From Pegea sp. RAD2-039 (taxonomy: Eukaryota; Chordata; Thaliacea; Salpida; Salpidae), in assembly GCA_034620365.1 (NCBI GenBank), contig JAQGEQ010000343.1, positions 310,001 through 374,000 of the forward strand: a DNA stretch of 64,000 nt, in the 5' to 3' direction. Position 1 is the first letter of the stretch, and every line of letters begins with the position of its first letter. Shown here piece after piece: positions 11,420 to 21,680 of the stretch. A program made the position numbers and the translations under genes. A model generated the notes under the pieces. It worked only from the letters and a program-made list of their open reading frames with translations, ran no database searches and was not told the origin of the DNA.

Positions 11420-11965
11420 GTTAGTTTTTTGCGCGTGTCGGAGACCTTCTTGGTAAGAAGGTGCACCATGTTAGCATTTTTCTCGGAACCGGGACCACCG
11501 AGGCCTATGTGACTTGTTTCTTTATAGACGCATTCAGTTCGTCCATTGATTTAGACAAACTAAAAACTTTCTCATCAATCTTGGCAATTTCCGATTTAAG
11601 TTTCACTAATTCATCAGATATAGATTTGCTGATGTCTGATAATAGGTTTTCATCAGAATTGGTTGAGGTAGCTGTTGTGTCGATGGTTCTACATTTAATG
11701 CAAAACCATTTAAATCCCATTTGCTTCATCTGGTTTTTATCAAACATATCATAAATTTTCTTGCTCACATCACTACAGGTGAGATGAAAGCAGGAGAGGC
11801 ATTTAAGCATTCAATTACAGGATTTTACCAGAGCAAATTTTATTGCAGGATTAGCAATTGCAATCTTGCTTTGATGAAATCGGTTTTTCAGGAATTTTAT
11901 TTACAGTAGACCGTAAGGTATTGCCACTTTTATGTGTATCCACCATAGTTTTCATGAAAGATTTT
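11420..11965 (-). mobile_element. LINE ORF1 remnant (PHD-like zinc finger plus coiled coil)
   Basis: On the minus strand an ATG near 11955 (MKTMVDTHKSG) leads, after a frameshift, into a C4HC3-type pattern: CNKIC, CLSC, FHLTC and WFCIKC. A heptad-like helix follows (ELVKLKSEIAKIDEKVFSLS). PHD-like fingers followed by coiled coil are typical of ORF1 in CR1-type LINEs. The open part is 11505-11810, and stops break the rest. Copy D at 39560-40050 keeps the finger in a single frame, so the A/B frameshift is younger. Confidence 0.65.
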
Positions 11966-12254
11966 TACTGTCACCAATCCCAATACATATACTATACAAA
12001 TCACTTCCTATAAATAACTATATCACGACTTATAAGCACTTATTCAAATAGAATACAATTTAAAACTCTTTTTTATCATGATTATCACTTGTATCAACTC
12101 GTTTTTAATATCTTTTCTTTCTGTTATTTTGAAAATCACTTTCTAACAGTTTTTTGAGACAGTATTTTAATTTTGATATAAAAATCAGACATTTAAAGTC
12201 ATTAGCTTTTGATTATAAATTGTTAAGTTTAAAAAACAATTTTTTTACTTCATT

Positions 12255-13526
12255 ATGGAGAATTGTAAGTATCAGTATGAGACTGATGGTTTCCTTGTTA
12301 AAATAGTTGATACAAAGAAGAACTGGAAAGATTCTGTTGATTATTGTCATCAGTTTGGTGAACAGCTAGCTCCAATCAACAATCAGAAGAGATTAGATGA
12401 TACTTTGGATCAATTAGAGGATTGCTATATTCATGATAAAAATGAAATGAGATCGTTCAGAAATTTTCGGATTGGATTGTCAGTAAAGAATGGAACTGGT
12501 TTTTGGAGTGATGGAACATCACTGGATGTTGATGAGCAAAAATCTTTGTTTTATAAAGATGTTCTTCCAACATTTGATGAAAATACGTTTTATATACACA
12601 AAAAAAAATTTTTCAAAAAAATTTACTTTGATTCATATAAAAATGATGATGAAGAACTTCCATTCTTATGTTCCAAGAACAAATTGATTCCAACAACATC
12701 TTTAGAGATTGTTAAGACATCAACACCAACCAAGTATGAACCAACAATTGCAACAACATTATCAATAAGTTCATATTTAGTGATTGGTACTTCACTAGGA
12801 TTTGTTATAATCTTGCTGATTGTTGGATGTTTCATCTACAAACTTTACAAGAAAATAAAGAAGCTAGAAACAAATTATTCTATCGATGTAGACCCCGAAG
12901 ATGCGACTGAGCTTAAAGTAATTGATGCAAATGATGAATTTCTATTTTTCAGTTTGAGTGATGACGTAGCTGTGAATTTAGAGGAAGCAGCAGAACTTGA
13001 TGTAGATGAAACTGATGATGTTCCCGTCAATATTCCAGCTAAAAATATTAAACCAGTTCAACCAAAAATTCGATTTTCAGTCGAAGAATCTGTTGAGAAT
13101 CCATCTACTAGAGATTCTGATCCTATTCTTCAAGATAAAGATTCATCTATTTATTTAAGCAAAAGTCGATACAAACTTTATTGTAAAATTAGAGATGAAT
13201 ATCGAAATTCTGCTGGTCATCAATTTAGAGATTATTCTTATAATCAACCAACATCATCTAACTCAACTAATAATTATTTGTTTCCTGCACAAACTCTTCC
13301 AGAATACATTCGTGGTTTGTTTGAATCGCCACCGAGATATCCAGAAACTCGAAATCAGATTGGAAATTCTCTTTTTAATGTAACTTCATCTAATCAATCA
13401 ACATCATCTCACTACAATACAACTCGTGATCTGTTTGGACTAGATTATAGAGATCTTATTCGTGATTTATTTGAGGAATCACCACAAGGATATCGTGAAA
13501 GACATCCTGATGAAACAGATGTATAA
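12255..13526 (+). CDS. C-type-lectin-like single-pass membrane receptor (CTLD copy A)
   Basis: Single exon, 423 residues. Residues 1-140 form a CTLD: W24, the YC at 30-31 followed by QLAPINNQ, FRIGLS, GFWSDG, and the closing LPFLC (C139), with C31-C139 the expected core disulfide. The Ca/sugar-binding EPN/QPD and WND motifs are absent, so ordinary sugar binding is doubtful. N79-G-T is a possible glycosylation site. Residues 141-171 are a Thr-rich stalk. Residues 172-196 are a membrane helix followed by KLYKKIKK, which predicts a cytoplasmic C-terminus. The ~225-residue tail has an acidic part, YxxPhi-type motifs (YCKI, YRDL) and two related blocks, YIRGLFESPPRY and LIRDLFEESPQGY. There is no signal peptide: an in-frame stop lies 42 nt before the ATG, leaving at most a weak splice option. 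Identical to copy B. Confidence 0.8.
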   Translation: MENCKYQYETDGFLVKIVDTKKNWKDSVDYCHQFGEQLAPINNQKRLDDTLDQLEDCYIHDKNEMRSFRNFRIGLSVKNGTGFWSDGTSLDVDEQKSLFYKDVLPTFDENTFYIHKKKFFKKIYFDSYKNDDEELPFLCSKNKLIPTTSLEIVKTSTPTKYEPTIATTLSISSYLVIGTSLGFVIILLIVGCFIYKLYKKIKKLETNYSIDVDPEDATELKVIDANDEFLFFSLSDDVAVNLEEAAELDVDETDDVPVNIPAKNIKPVQPKIRFSVEESVENPSTRDSDPILQDKDSSIYLSKSRYKLYCKIRDEYRNSAGHQFRDYSYNQPTSSNSTNNYLFPAQTLPEYIRGLFESPPRYPETRNQIGNSLFNVTSSNQSTSSHYNTTRDLFGLDYRDLIRDLFEESPQGYRERHPDETDV

Positions 13527-13929
13527 AAAGATTTTCAAAATTGATCAGTTTCTTTTGAAATAATTGTAAATATTTTGATCAGCTGAAATCAATGTTCAGT
13601 TTTTAAACTTATTTTAATCACTTAAATATCTAGTTTTTGTTGAATTTTTGTTATTAGCATGTTGTATACTTTGTATCTTTGTACATTACTTTACACAAAT
13701 CAATTTGTATTTAGAAAAATGATTTAACTTTTTGGTTGGTTCATCTGGTTATTAGTAAAAGGTTTTTGCAAAACCATCAATGTATTCAGAAACTTATTCT
13801 TAAACGAAAAGAACAATTTAAACAGCTAATTTATTAAACTCTCATAAAACGTTGGTTTGCAGAAATCGAATCTTTTATAAATGATTAAAAAGCAGTTCGT
13901 CTTATTAAATTAAAAATTGCTTCAACTAC
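13527..13929. other. 3' flank of CTLD A, no other gene
   Basis: AT-rich, conserved with the flanks of copies B and E (52078-52485) almost base for base, so it belongs to the duplicated cassette. Probably 3' UTR at its start. No coding sequence seen. Confidence 0.5.
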
Positions 13930-14008
13930 TATTTGTGAGAATGTGTTAGCGGGAGGTGCTCTTTTCAAGCACCCTCCTTCGCGTTTATTGAAGTAAATAA
14001 AGAATAAA
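13930..14008 (+). mobile_element. CR1-like LINE 3' end with stem-loop
   Basis: TTTGTGAGAATGTGTTAGCG, then the inverted repeat GGTGC...GCACC inside GGGAGGTGCTCTTTTCAAGC, then TTTATTGAAGTAAATAAAGA. Older than the copy at 7975 (more mismatches), and present in units A, B and E. Confidence 0.75.
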
Positions 14009-14034
14009 TATATTTCTAAAGATAGACAACAACA

Positions 14035-14440
14035 AGTCACAATTAATAACACTCCAAATTTTCTTGAGGTTTTCAGTGGTGTTGCCTGAAGCAGCATTAT
14101 TAGGCCTTTTCTCCTTGACATTTTGGAAGTGGCGTTGCAGCCTGTATTTCTACTTTTATTTATTAATTTTTTATTTAAAAAAGTTCGTTTAAGCATTGCT
14201 CTTAATAGAAGTAAAGTTGAAGGAAGACAGCATCATTGCACAAAAGATCTCATAGCAAACATCATAGCAAGAACTAAGTTCTTAAAACGTACAACGAAAG
14301 TAAAACACTTAAGACAAATGGAAAGACTTTTATATCCATCTAATTCTTTTTATAAGATTTGTTTATATTTCCATCAGTTTTGTAGTTCTTCAAACAAAAA
14401 CTTTATTGAAAAACTACTAGATTCGATTAAGTAATATTTT
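14035..14440 (+). pseudogene. LINE family 2 RT scrap followed by an unidentified conserved frame
   Basis: 14035-14160 aligns with 53600-53760. In it the RT box SGxPQGSIIGPFL has decayed to SGVA, a stop, then SSIIRPFLL. From about 14165 a frame of about 90 codons (LSIALNRSKVEGRQHHCTKD..., ending KLLDSIK) continues without RT features. In unit E the matching frame (52858-53105) keeps about 50 codons before a frameshift. Basic, helical, no family recognised. Confidence 0.45.
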
Positions 14441-14978
14441 TTCTTATAATAAGTTCTCTTTTATATTATTGAAAAACATTAACTTCTGTTATATCCAAAG
14501 TTGATCAATGTAATTCTGATAATTCTAATAACTTCTCTAATAACTGATTAAAGACCAAAAACTCGTTTCACATCCGGGTTTCATTTTTTAAAAAACTTTT
14601 AATCTTTATAAGCTATGCAGTTAGATTCAATTTTAATTATGATTAGGAATTTTTTTGAAACCTCCCTAAGAAACCTCTATAATAAAGCATTTTCTAAATT
14701 TGCATCATTTCATAAGTTTATAAGATGAAGAACAACTTTTAAATCGGTTGATTAAATATATTTTTGCAAATTTTTAAACACTTAAATTTTACATTTAGAT
14801 TGATACTTCTTATTAGAAGCTAGGCAATATCATGTTTTTTTTTTAATTTTCTTTCCAGAAAAATTTACAATTTTCAAAAAAAAATATTTTCGCTAGTTGG
14901 CGCTCAAACAACATTTCCGATTAAAATAAAAAATAAAAAATGCTGCATACAAATGAAAAAGAAACAAAACAGAAAGTG

Positions 14979-15413
14979 TGACGTCACTACATGTAGCGCG
15001 ATGACATCATTAGTAAACTTCCGTTGAAAATTGATAAGAAGAAAGATCCTATACATTTTTGACGTCATTAAATTGACATCATGAGATGACGTCATCATTA
15101 CAAAGAGATTTTTACAGTAAATTTACATCCAAAGAAGCATCATGATGATGATGCAATCCAGTCTTGTTCATCTTCTTCAAGATCAGATGAGAAGACATCA
15201 TCATCTTGTATGACGTCATCTACGCTGCTACTACTTACGTCATCATGTTGGCTCTGATTGTTTGAGAGTAATGTAGAAAAGAGTTGAATTTGAAAATTGA
15301 AAGAAATAAGCGATGAAACTGGTCTTTAGCTTGCTTATCTAACTCGGACTTGTGGAATGATGCAGTGATCATGTCTGGATCCCTATCTGGATGCTGATTA
15401 TCTAATGACGTCA
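14979..15413 (+). promoter_or_regulatory. cluster of five TGACGTCA (CRE-type) palindromes
   Basis: TGACGTCA at 14979, 15060, 15087, 15211 and 15406, with near matches TGACATCA (15002, 15074) and TACGTCA (15236). I found no other TGACGTCA outside this block and its duplicate (25419-25853). Two sites lie in the PTEN-like coding remnant (GATGAC codons), three beyond its stop. TGACGTCA is the known site of CREB/ATF bZIP factors. Activity here is inference. Confidence 0.4.
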
Positions 15414-15659
15414 CGCTTTTAGGTCTTCGAGAAGAATCGAAGTTTTGATTTTTAAATTGAAGGAAGAAAGTATTGAAGCAAAAATGAAAAAGTTTTTCTT
15501 TTTTCTTACATTTGGCTTGTTATAAAACTCAATTTTGATATCTCCGAAAAGAGGAATGGGATTTGGAAGATGAATTTCGGCAAAATTCATCTGAGTTGGA
15601 TTGATTTGGTGATCCACTTGAGTTTGAACAAACTTTGAAGTTCGTAGTTTCACTTTGAA
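15142..15659 (-). pseudogene. PTEN-like C2 domain and acidic tail, fragment (copy A)
   Basis: After an acceptor (TTAGTCAG|TTC at 15660) the minus strand reads FKVKLRTSKF, then PNPIPLFGDIKIEFYNKPN and VRKKKNFFIF. These align with the PTEN C2 strands QLKVKIY, PQPLPVCGDIKVEFFHKQN and KKDKMFHFW. A frameshift near 15418 is followed by RDPDMITASFHKSELDKQAKD, matching PTEN's YLVLTLTKNDLDKANKD. A second shift or splice leads to an acidic tail ending EEDEQDWIASSS and a stop at 15142. The phosphatase domain (HCxxGxxR) is nowhere nearby, so this is a 3' gene fragment, not a working phosphatase. Unit C keeps only the first few codons (about 32365). Present identically in B. Confidence 0.7.
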
Positions 15660-15924
15660 CTGACTAATAACTAAAATAATGCCAACTGAAGTTGTTTGGA
15701 AGTGACTGAGATTGGTTAGATTGAATGATTGTTAACATTTGAGATTCGAACAATCAATTTATTTTATTATTATTAAATAGTATTAAAAGTTTTAACAAAT
15801 TTTTGTAACTCTTAAAAACTGGAAATAATCTTTAGTCAGAATCCAGCCCACAAACTCTAAACTTTCTTCAACCAGCTTCAAATTCCTTTAACCAATATTC
15901 CATCAATATATTTATTATTCCACA

Positions 15925-16101
15925 AATATCTTTGTAAAATCCATCAACCTTATCTACTCTGTTATAAAGACTTTTAATTCGAAGGATCCATACTTTTTAA
16001 ACAATCTTTTCAAATTGTACGTACGTCGAACTCTTGAATACAATGTTAGTGAATGGATGCCATATCAAGTTGGTGGTATCAAAAACACGAATCTGTTAAC
16101 G
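15925..16101 (+). mobile_element. LINE RT 3' scrap, plus strand (copy A)
   Basis: Reads IFVKSINLIYSVIKTFNSKD then LFKLYVRRTLEYNVSEWMPY and QVGGIK, a near match to the thumb region of the LINE at 40146-42845 (IIKTFNSKDPWF, LEYNVSAWMPYQVGDIRK), before stops. Ends about 130 bp before the WIPI-like fragment. Copies at 26365 and 32649. Confidence 0.8.
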
Positions 16102-16230
16102 TAGCATTTCCGAGATTAAATCAATTTATTGTACTTGTTAGTTGTGCAACTGAAGATATGTAGTAACTGAAATGACGCCGTAACTGTTATATATAAAGAA
16201 ACCAATTAAAGAGAAATAGATTTAAAAAAT

Positions 16231-16431
16231 ATGAAAATTCGTATGGTACTTGAAGCCCATAAACATAAAGTGGTGGCTATTTGTGGTGATTCAAACAGCG
16301 ATATGATTGCTACTGCTTCTGAACGTGGAACTATTATTCGAGTATTTTTTGCATCAACAGGAAAACTCTTCCATGAGTTTAGCAGTTCTTTAGTTGGAGG
16401 AAAATGTACATCACGCTGTGTTATTCAATAG
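16231..16431 (+). pseudogene. WIPI/Atg18-like WD40 blade fragment (copy A)
   Basis: 66 codons from ATG to stop. LEAHKHKVVAICGDS, then IATASERGTIIRVF and GKLFHEF, match the PROPPIN blade before the lipid-binding motif (AH..LAALAFD, LATASEKGTVIRVF, GQKLFEFRRG). The FRRG lipid-binding motif is replaced by FSSS, and all other blades are absent, so an autophagy role is not credible for this piece. Open in all three copies (A, B, C). It may be an exon trapped beside LINE debris. Confidence 0.6.
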
Positions 16432-16506
16432 ATCTTCTGCTATTTTCTTAAAACATTTTGTTTTAAGTAATTGGTTTGATGATTAGAGATTCATTTTTTC
16501 TAATAA

Positions 16507-16614
16507 TTAGACTGTTTCCTTTAGGAAGCAGAAATTCATCTGTTGCTCTTCTATCTCGTTTTCAATCTCTTCAAGATTTGCTCTTGTATCTAAATTCATT
16601 TCATCAATTAAAGT
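16507..16614 (-). pseudogene. C-terminal coiled-coil exon, unidentified (copy A)
   Basis: Minus strand: acceptor CATCTCAG, then 35 codons (IDEMNLDTRANLEEIENEI, ending FLKETV) and a stop. Length and frame are kept at 26947-27054 and 33225-33332, where copy C differs only by substitutions. Acidic heptads suggest a coiled-coil tail. The parent gene is unknown, and no upstream exon is visible on this strand. Confidence 0.4.
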
Positions 16615-17626
16615 CTGAGATGCAAATAAATTAATCAGATTTAATCTTAAAGGATAACTATTGCTTACAATTTCTAATTTGTAACTTTATTTTATAAAAC
16701 TTTGAAACACAACAGTAAGAATATTAAACAATTGAAATATAAATAATTAGAGGAATAATTATAAACTACTCAGGAATTTGGTTGAATTATAACAAGTTTT
16801 ACAACAAACCATCTAACAACGTTTAGTTAGATTTTAATCTTTTCAAACTATCATATAATTTTACAAGCAAACGGTGAAAATGGACTTTCGGTTAATTGGC
16901 GCAAGAAGTCAAAGTCAAATTTCCAAACTAAATTACTAATAGAGAAAAGTTATTAGTTTCTCCAAAACATAGGAATGTTTTAAATGTATCAAAAAATAAG
17001 ACATTTCCTAAATCTTGAAATTCTTTCCGTTTTTACTTATAGAACAAAAAATTGAATAAATAAGAATAAGTAAACTGATTTTTTTTGATATCACAGTGGG
17101 TTTTTAACAAATAAACAGAAATAACACTTTAATTTCTCTTTGAGCCCGAACAACTTTTTACTATAATTTATTTCAAAGAAAAATAAATTATGTATCATTT
17201 CAAACACTGAGTTTAAATAATTCAGTTTAAAACAACTTCAGCAGATACTTTTGTAGGTTTCTTGAGGCCATTGTCTTTAAAGGTTTTAAGTTAACATAAT
17301 GATTTAAATACTTATTACTAATTAGCTTTTTACTGTACTTATTAAAGAACAAAAAGCTTTAGAAATAAATCTAATATTTTATATATTTATTATCTTTCTG
17401 GTGGATTGCTTTCATGTGTTGGTTGAGCTACCATTTGATAAAATCATTTTCCACACTGACGACAATTAAAAGGTTTTTAACTGTGGGTTAACTGGTGTCG
17501 TTTGAAATTGATTGGATAATCAGTTGAATAACTGCATATATATAAAGAAAACTTTTATCTTATTATTTTTGTGTTTTCTTTTTATATGAAACTTCAAAAC
17601 TCTTTGATTTCCAAAAATTCGTATGT
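16615..17626. other. AT-rich part of the duplicated unit, no gene seen
   Basis: Conserved with 27055-28066, in part with 33333-33850, and with 42950-43480. This is the stretch that rejoins unit D to the right of its LINE. Around 17400-17540 minus-strand scraps resemble zinc-finger sequence, but stops prevent a firm call. Confidence 0.45.
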
Positions 17627-17755
17627 TTGAAATGTATGACAGTAGAATATTTTACCGCTTATGTAATTACTATATGTAGCGTTGTAAGGGGCGTCGAGAA
17701 TCGTCAGTTGTTTGAAGTATTTTGGAAATTGAAAGAAGTTTACTCTAAGTACTTA

Positions 17756-17895
17756 TTTTATTTTATTCAAATGTACAATTTTATTTTATTCAAATGTACA
17801 TGTTTTATTTTATTCAAATGTACAATTATATTTTTTAAATGTACAATTTTTATTTTATTCAAATGTACAGTTTTATTTTATTGAAATGTAGAATT
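17756..17895 (+). repeat. VNTR, about six units of TTTATTTTATTCAAATGTAC
   Basis: About six 20-24 bp units (TATTTTATTCAAATGTACA) with small length differences. The matching array in unit C is 28196-28340. Two-unit versions lie at 5866 and 34199. The open frame across it (repeated FILFKCT) is a by-product of the repeat. Confidence 0.85.
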
Positions 17896-18617
17896 ATATT
17901 GTAACTGCATTGATTGCTGGAAAACTTTTTCTTATTATTTTTGTGTTTCCTTTTTATATGAAACTTCAAAATTCTTTCATTTTCAAATATTTTCAAATAA
18001 ACTTCAAGTGCAGTTTACATACCAATAATTGGCGTCACCTGAGGAAAACTTTTATTACTTAGACAGAGGAATATAAGTTGAATTTAAGAGAGAAGAAAAA
18101 TTGGTTACGTTATTTACCGTTGGTATAGTTCACAATATATTTCTTAAAAAATTTCCTTTTAAGATTTATTTTTAATTTTTAAAGTTTTAAGAGTTTATTT
18201 TATTCGAATTCTACTGAATTATTTTGCTTAAATCTTACATAATATCACCAAACTTTATTTCTTAAATTTTAAAAGTTAAGTTACTAGATTATTTTAGTTG
18301 CTTTCTTAATCATTTAAAAACAGTCGTACATGATGTTAAAAAAATAAGTATTTTAACTTTTTATAACAAATTTTTATTCCAGTATCTTTTATTTTCAATG
18401 TTTTTTAGCATGATTTTAAAATAATTCATTCTATTTTGAAGTTTGTTTATAGATATTTTTATGCAGTTTTATATTTAGATGTACATTAATAAACTGAAAT
18501 TTAAATTATATAATTAAAATTGTTTATATAAGTTATATAGAAAAACTTCTCTTTCAATTAAACTTGAGTTAAGCTAATTAATTTTTCTTTTATAAACAGA
18601 CTTAGTAATTGGTAATA

Positions 18618-21170
18618 ATGGAAATTCATCAAGTTATTACTGCTGATTTGTGGTTAGAAGAAAATGATTTTGCTGTAGCTGATCAAACTCCTGCAGATAA
18701 TTATATTTTTCCCACTATTGAGTTGGAATTTTTGAATTATTTTTGTGCTTTCCCATATCCATCAGAAGAACAACTAATTAAACTATCTGAAAAATCTGGC
18801 TATTCATATAAATTGATTCAGCGTTGGTTTAACATGAAAAGGCTTCAGAATAAAATAAGTTGGAGTCCTTCAGAAATACATTATGCAAAGTGTAAAATCA
18901 TAAAATATTATGAAGAAAAAACACAAATTAATGGAGATAGTTTAAGGAAGGTGGCTTCAAATGGTGATAATAACATCTCTGACATTCCATCTAAGGAACC
19001 TGTTGCTTCTAAAAGTCAAGGAGAAGACCTAAACACTGTGTCTTCATCTGAAACCTTTGTAAGTATCATTATTTTGTTTATATATATTTTTTGTCAAATG
19101 TTAGTTGTTTCTACATATAAAAATAATAATTTGTTAGATGGTTTTAGTATTTTTTTTATGAATTTCTTTTTAATCTTTTATAAATAAATAATCTAGATTG
19201 TATAATTTTACTGGGATTCTTTTTTGCTTCCTAGCTTTGCAAGACAGAACCAATAGAAACTCAAATTTATTATCAACCTAAACAAAAAGTAGATTTTAAT
19301 TCTTCTAGAATATTGGTTGACGAAGGTAAACTTCAACTTTAAATGATCTTATGATGTTATAATATATGATTTTATTGTTTGTTTATGTTTTTGGTGTATG
19401 GTTTTATAACTAAGTTATTTTAATATTTGAAGTTTAATATAATAAACTGAAAAAACCTTTGAAGTAATATTGTTGAAGTGTTTAATAAATCTTTTATTAA
19501 CCTGGTTTTTGATAATTTTAATCTTTTAATAATCTAATGACTGTTAATCTTACTGCCTGACCAAGAAATTGTGATACAAGTTTATATTCAACAAAATATT
19601 TAAATTTAAACAACAAATTTGTTTTAAAAGGATCAAAATCTGATAATGAAGGTTGTGGTGGATATAAAAGTTGTTTCAATCAACCAGAGATTAAAAGAAG
19701 AAAGTTGGAAAGTAAAACTGTTTTAAGTACAACTTCTAAACTAAAGTTATAATGTTTCTAGTGTTATAAGTAATCACAAATAAGCAAATATTTATGACCA
19801 ATAGTAACCCATTTACATTATAGATAATATATTATTATTAAATAATAGTGATCTGTTTTGATCAGGAATACTCTAAAACCCTTAACATGACCAATAGATC
19901 TCGCACTGGAGGTTTTTTAATTAATCTTATTGTTACAGAATGTCCTGAAGCCATTCAAGAACAACTGGATGATGATGTTGTTGATGAAGATTCAGTTAAA
20001 GATGTTGTTGAAAGTAATGATTATGAAAATTTTGATGGAAATGTTCTTGAGGATGAAGACCTAAATGACGTTAATGATTGCAATTTTGAAGATGGAAATA
20101 AGGATCACAGTGATAGTACTCTGGATGGTTGTGATGATGAAGATCAAATGAAGAACGCTCTTGATGATGGTGATAAAGGTGATGATGAGGATACTGCAGA
20201 TGATAATGAAGAAATGCTTGAAAATGTTCTTGATAATAAACATGAAGATTTAGAAGATGCCCCGATAGATGAAAACAAAAGTTAGAAGATATTTATTTAG
20301 TAAAATAATACTAAATTATTTATGAATTACTTTAACTGAAAAATCGAATAAGTTAACTAATGTAATTAGTCACAAAGACAATCTTATGAATAACTACAAA
20401 TAACTTTTTACAGCTAAAAGTCCTCAGAAAGAAATCAAGAATCTGAAAAGGAATCCTGAATTACTCAAAAGAAGTAAATTAAACTTTTCCATTTATTTGT
20501 AATAAAATATATCTTAGTAATGTTTCTAGTACTAGAATAAAATTAATTTTTGTAATAAAACAATTATTGTGCAGCTGATCTTTATCACTGCGAGTTTTGT
20601 GAAGACATTTTTGCTGATAAGAAAGTTTTTGAATTTCATCTTAAAAGAAGACATCCATCTAAAAAAAAGTATCGATGCAATCTCTGTGACTTTTCTGCGA
20701 ATTTTGAATGCCATCTCAAACAACACCAAGTAACCCACAATAAAATGAAAAATTTTGTTTGTCGCTTGTGTGGAAAAAGCTTTGGAACAAAAGGCCATCT
20801 CAACCGACATAATGAGTCAGTTCACTTAAAGGTGACGTATCAATGCGAGCTTTGCGAAAAATCTTTTAGTCGGAACTCTAACAAGCAACAACATATCCGT
20901 AATACTCACCAGAAGCAAAAAGCTTATGTTTGTAATCAATGTGGAAAGACATTTGGGCAATCATGTCATCTCACAGAACACAAACGAATCCACACAGGCG
21001 AGAAGTTGTTTCATTGTAAGATTTGCTCAAAATCATTTACGAATTCATCTACTTTGAAGCAACACGAGATCAGCATCCACACCAGAAACTTTCCACATAA
21101 CTGCAGTGTTTGTAAAAAAGGGTTTATGTGTCCTTCTCGTTTAAACAAACATATGAGAAGTCACAATTGA
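18618..21170 (+). CDS. homeodomain plus seven C2H2 zinc-finger protein (HD-ZF copy B)
   Basis: Exons 18618-19058, 19235-19325, 19631-19711, 19939-20280, 20414-20473 and 20575-21170, 536 residues, with the same phases as copy A. Recognition helix RWFNMKR (Met where A has Ile), again without Asn51. Exons 1-4 differ from A by scattered substitutions and one extra Asp codon in the acidic exon. Exons 5-6 and their introns are identical to A and lie in the 7.4 kb identical tract. Upstream sequence is of the VNTR type (shared with C), not the 5580 type shared by A and D. Copy B may therefore use another promoter or be silent, though all splice sites and the frame are intact. Confidence 0.82.
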
Positions 21171-21605
21171 GTTTATGAAACTTTCATTTGTTTGATTTTT
21201 TGTTTATTTGTAAAAATTGTTTATTTTGTTGTTTTAATAAAAGTTTCATTTATTCGATTTGTTGTGATGTTAATTTGAGTCTTTAAAAAGTTTTTAGTTG
21301 AAAGAATTGTCATTAATAAAATCGAATGATCAATAAACAAACAGTTTTAAATACTTAGATTAATTTTTAGTTGAATCAATTAGTTACTAGCTAAACTGTC
21401 CTTTTAAGAAATTTACTTTTATCGCAACTTTCTAAAGTCTGTTTAATGATCTTTATTATTGTCTTGCTAGACATCCTATCTGATGTTATCTTGGAACCCC
21501 AATTAGAAATATTTTGGAATTTTTATTTAAACTTGACAAAAGTTCATTTTTGAACTTTCTTTAAAGTGTTTAAGCTAAAAGAGCTGTCTATAGACTCAAA
21601 TATCA

Positions 21606-21680
21606 GTAGATGATGTTAGTTTGTTTGTATATGCAGATGATATTCAGCTAATAGTTAGTTTGTATATTGAAATGATGATG
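21606..21680 (+). mobile_element. reverse-transcriptase scrap with YADD box (copy B)
   Basis: Identical to 11166-11240. Confidence 0.65.

Larger units (their letters stand above)
9961..17363 (+). repeat. segmental duplication, copy 1 of a ~7.4 kb identical tract
   Basis: Line-by-line comparison with 20401-27803 (offset 10,440) showed no difference that I could find. Bounding mismatches are 9960/20400 (G/A) and 17364/27804 (A/G). Outside these limits the copies diverge by several percent. The tract covers the zinc-finger exon of HD-ZF, LINE debris, the CTLD gene, and the PTEN-like and WIPI-like fragments. Either very recent duplication or conversion, or an assembly duplicate. Confidence 0.85.

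Noticed and set aside
11461..11909. Plus-strand frames of 97 and 62 codons (also 21901 and 22161)
   Set aside because: They overlap the minus-strand ORF1 remnant with its PHD-like cysteines. No motif on the plus strand.
12490..13383. Small frames on both strands inside the CTLD genes
   Set aside because: Shadows of the CTLD frame, which alone has conserved domain motifs and in-frame indels among copies.
17627..17884. 85-codon frame with FILFKCT repeats (145 codons at 28067)
   Set aside because: Produced by the VNTR. Length and reading change with repeat number.
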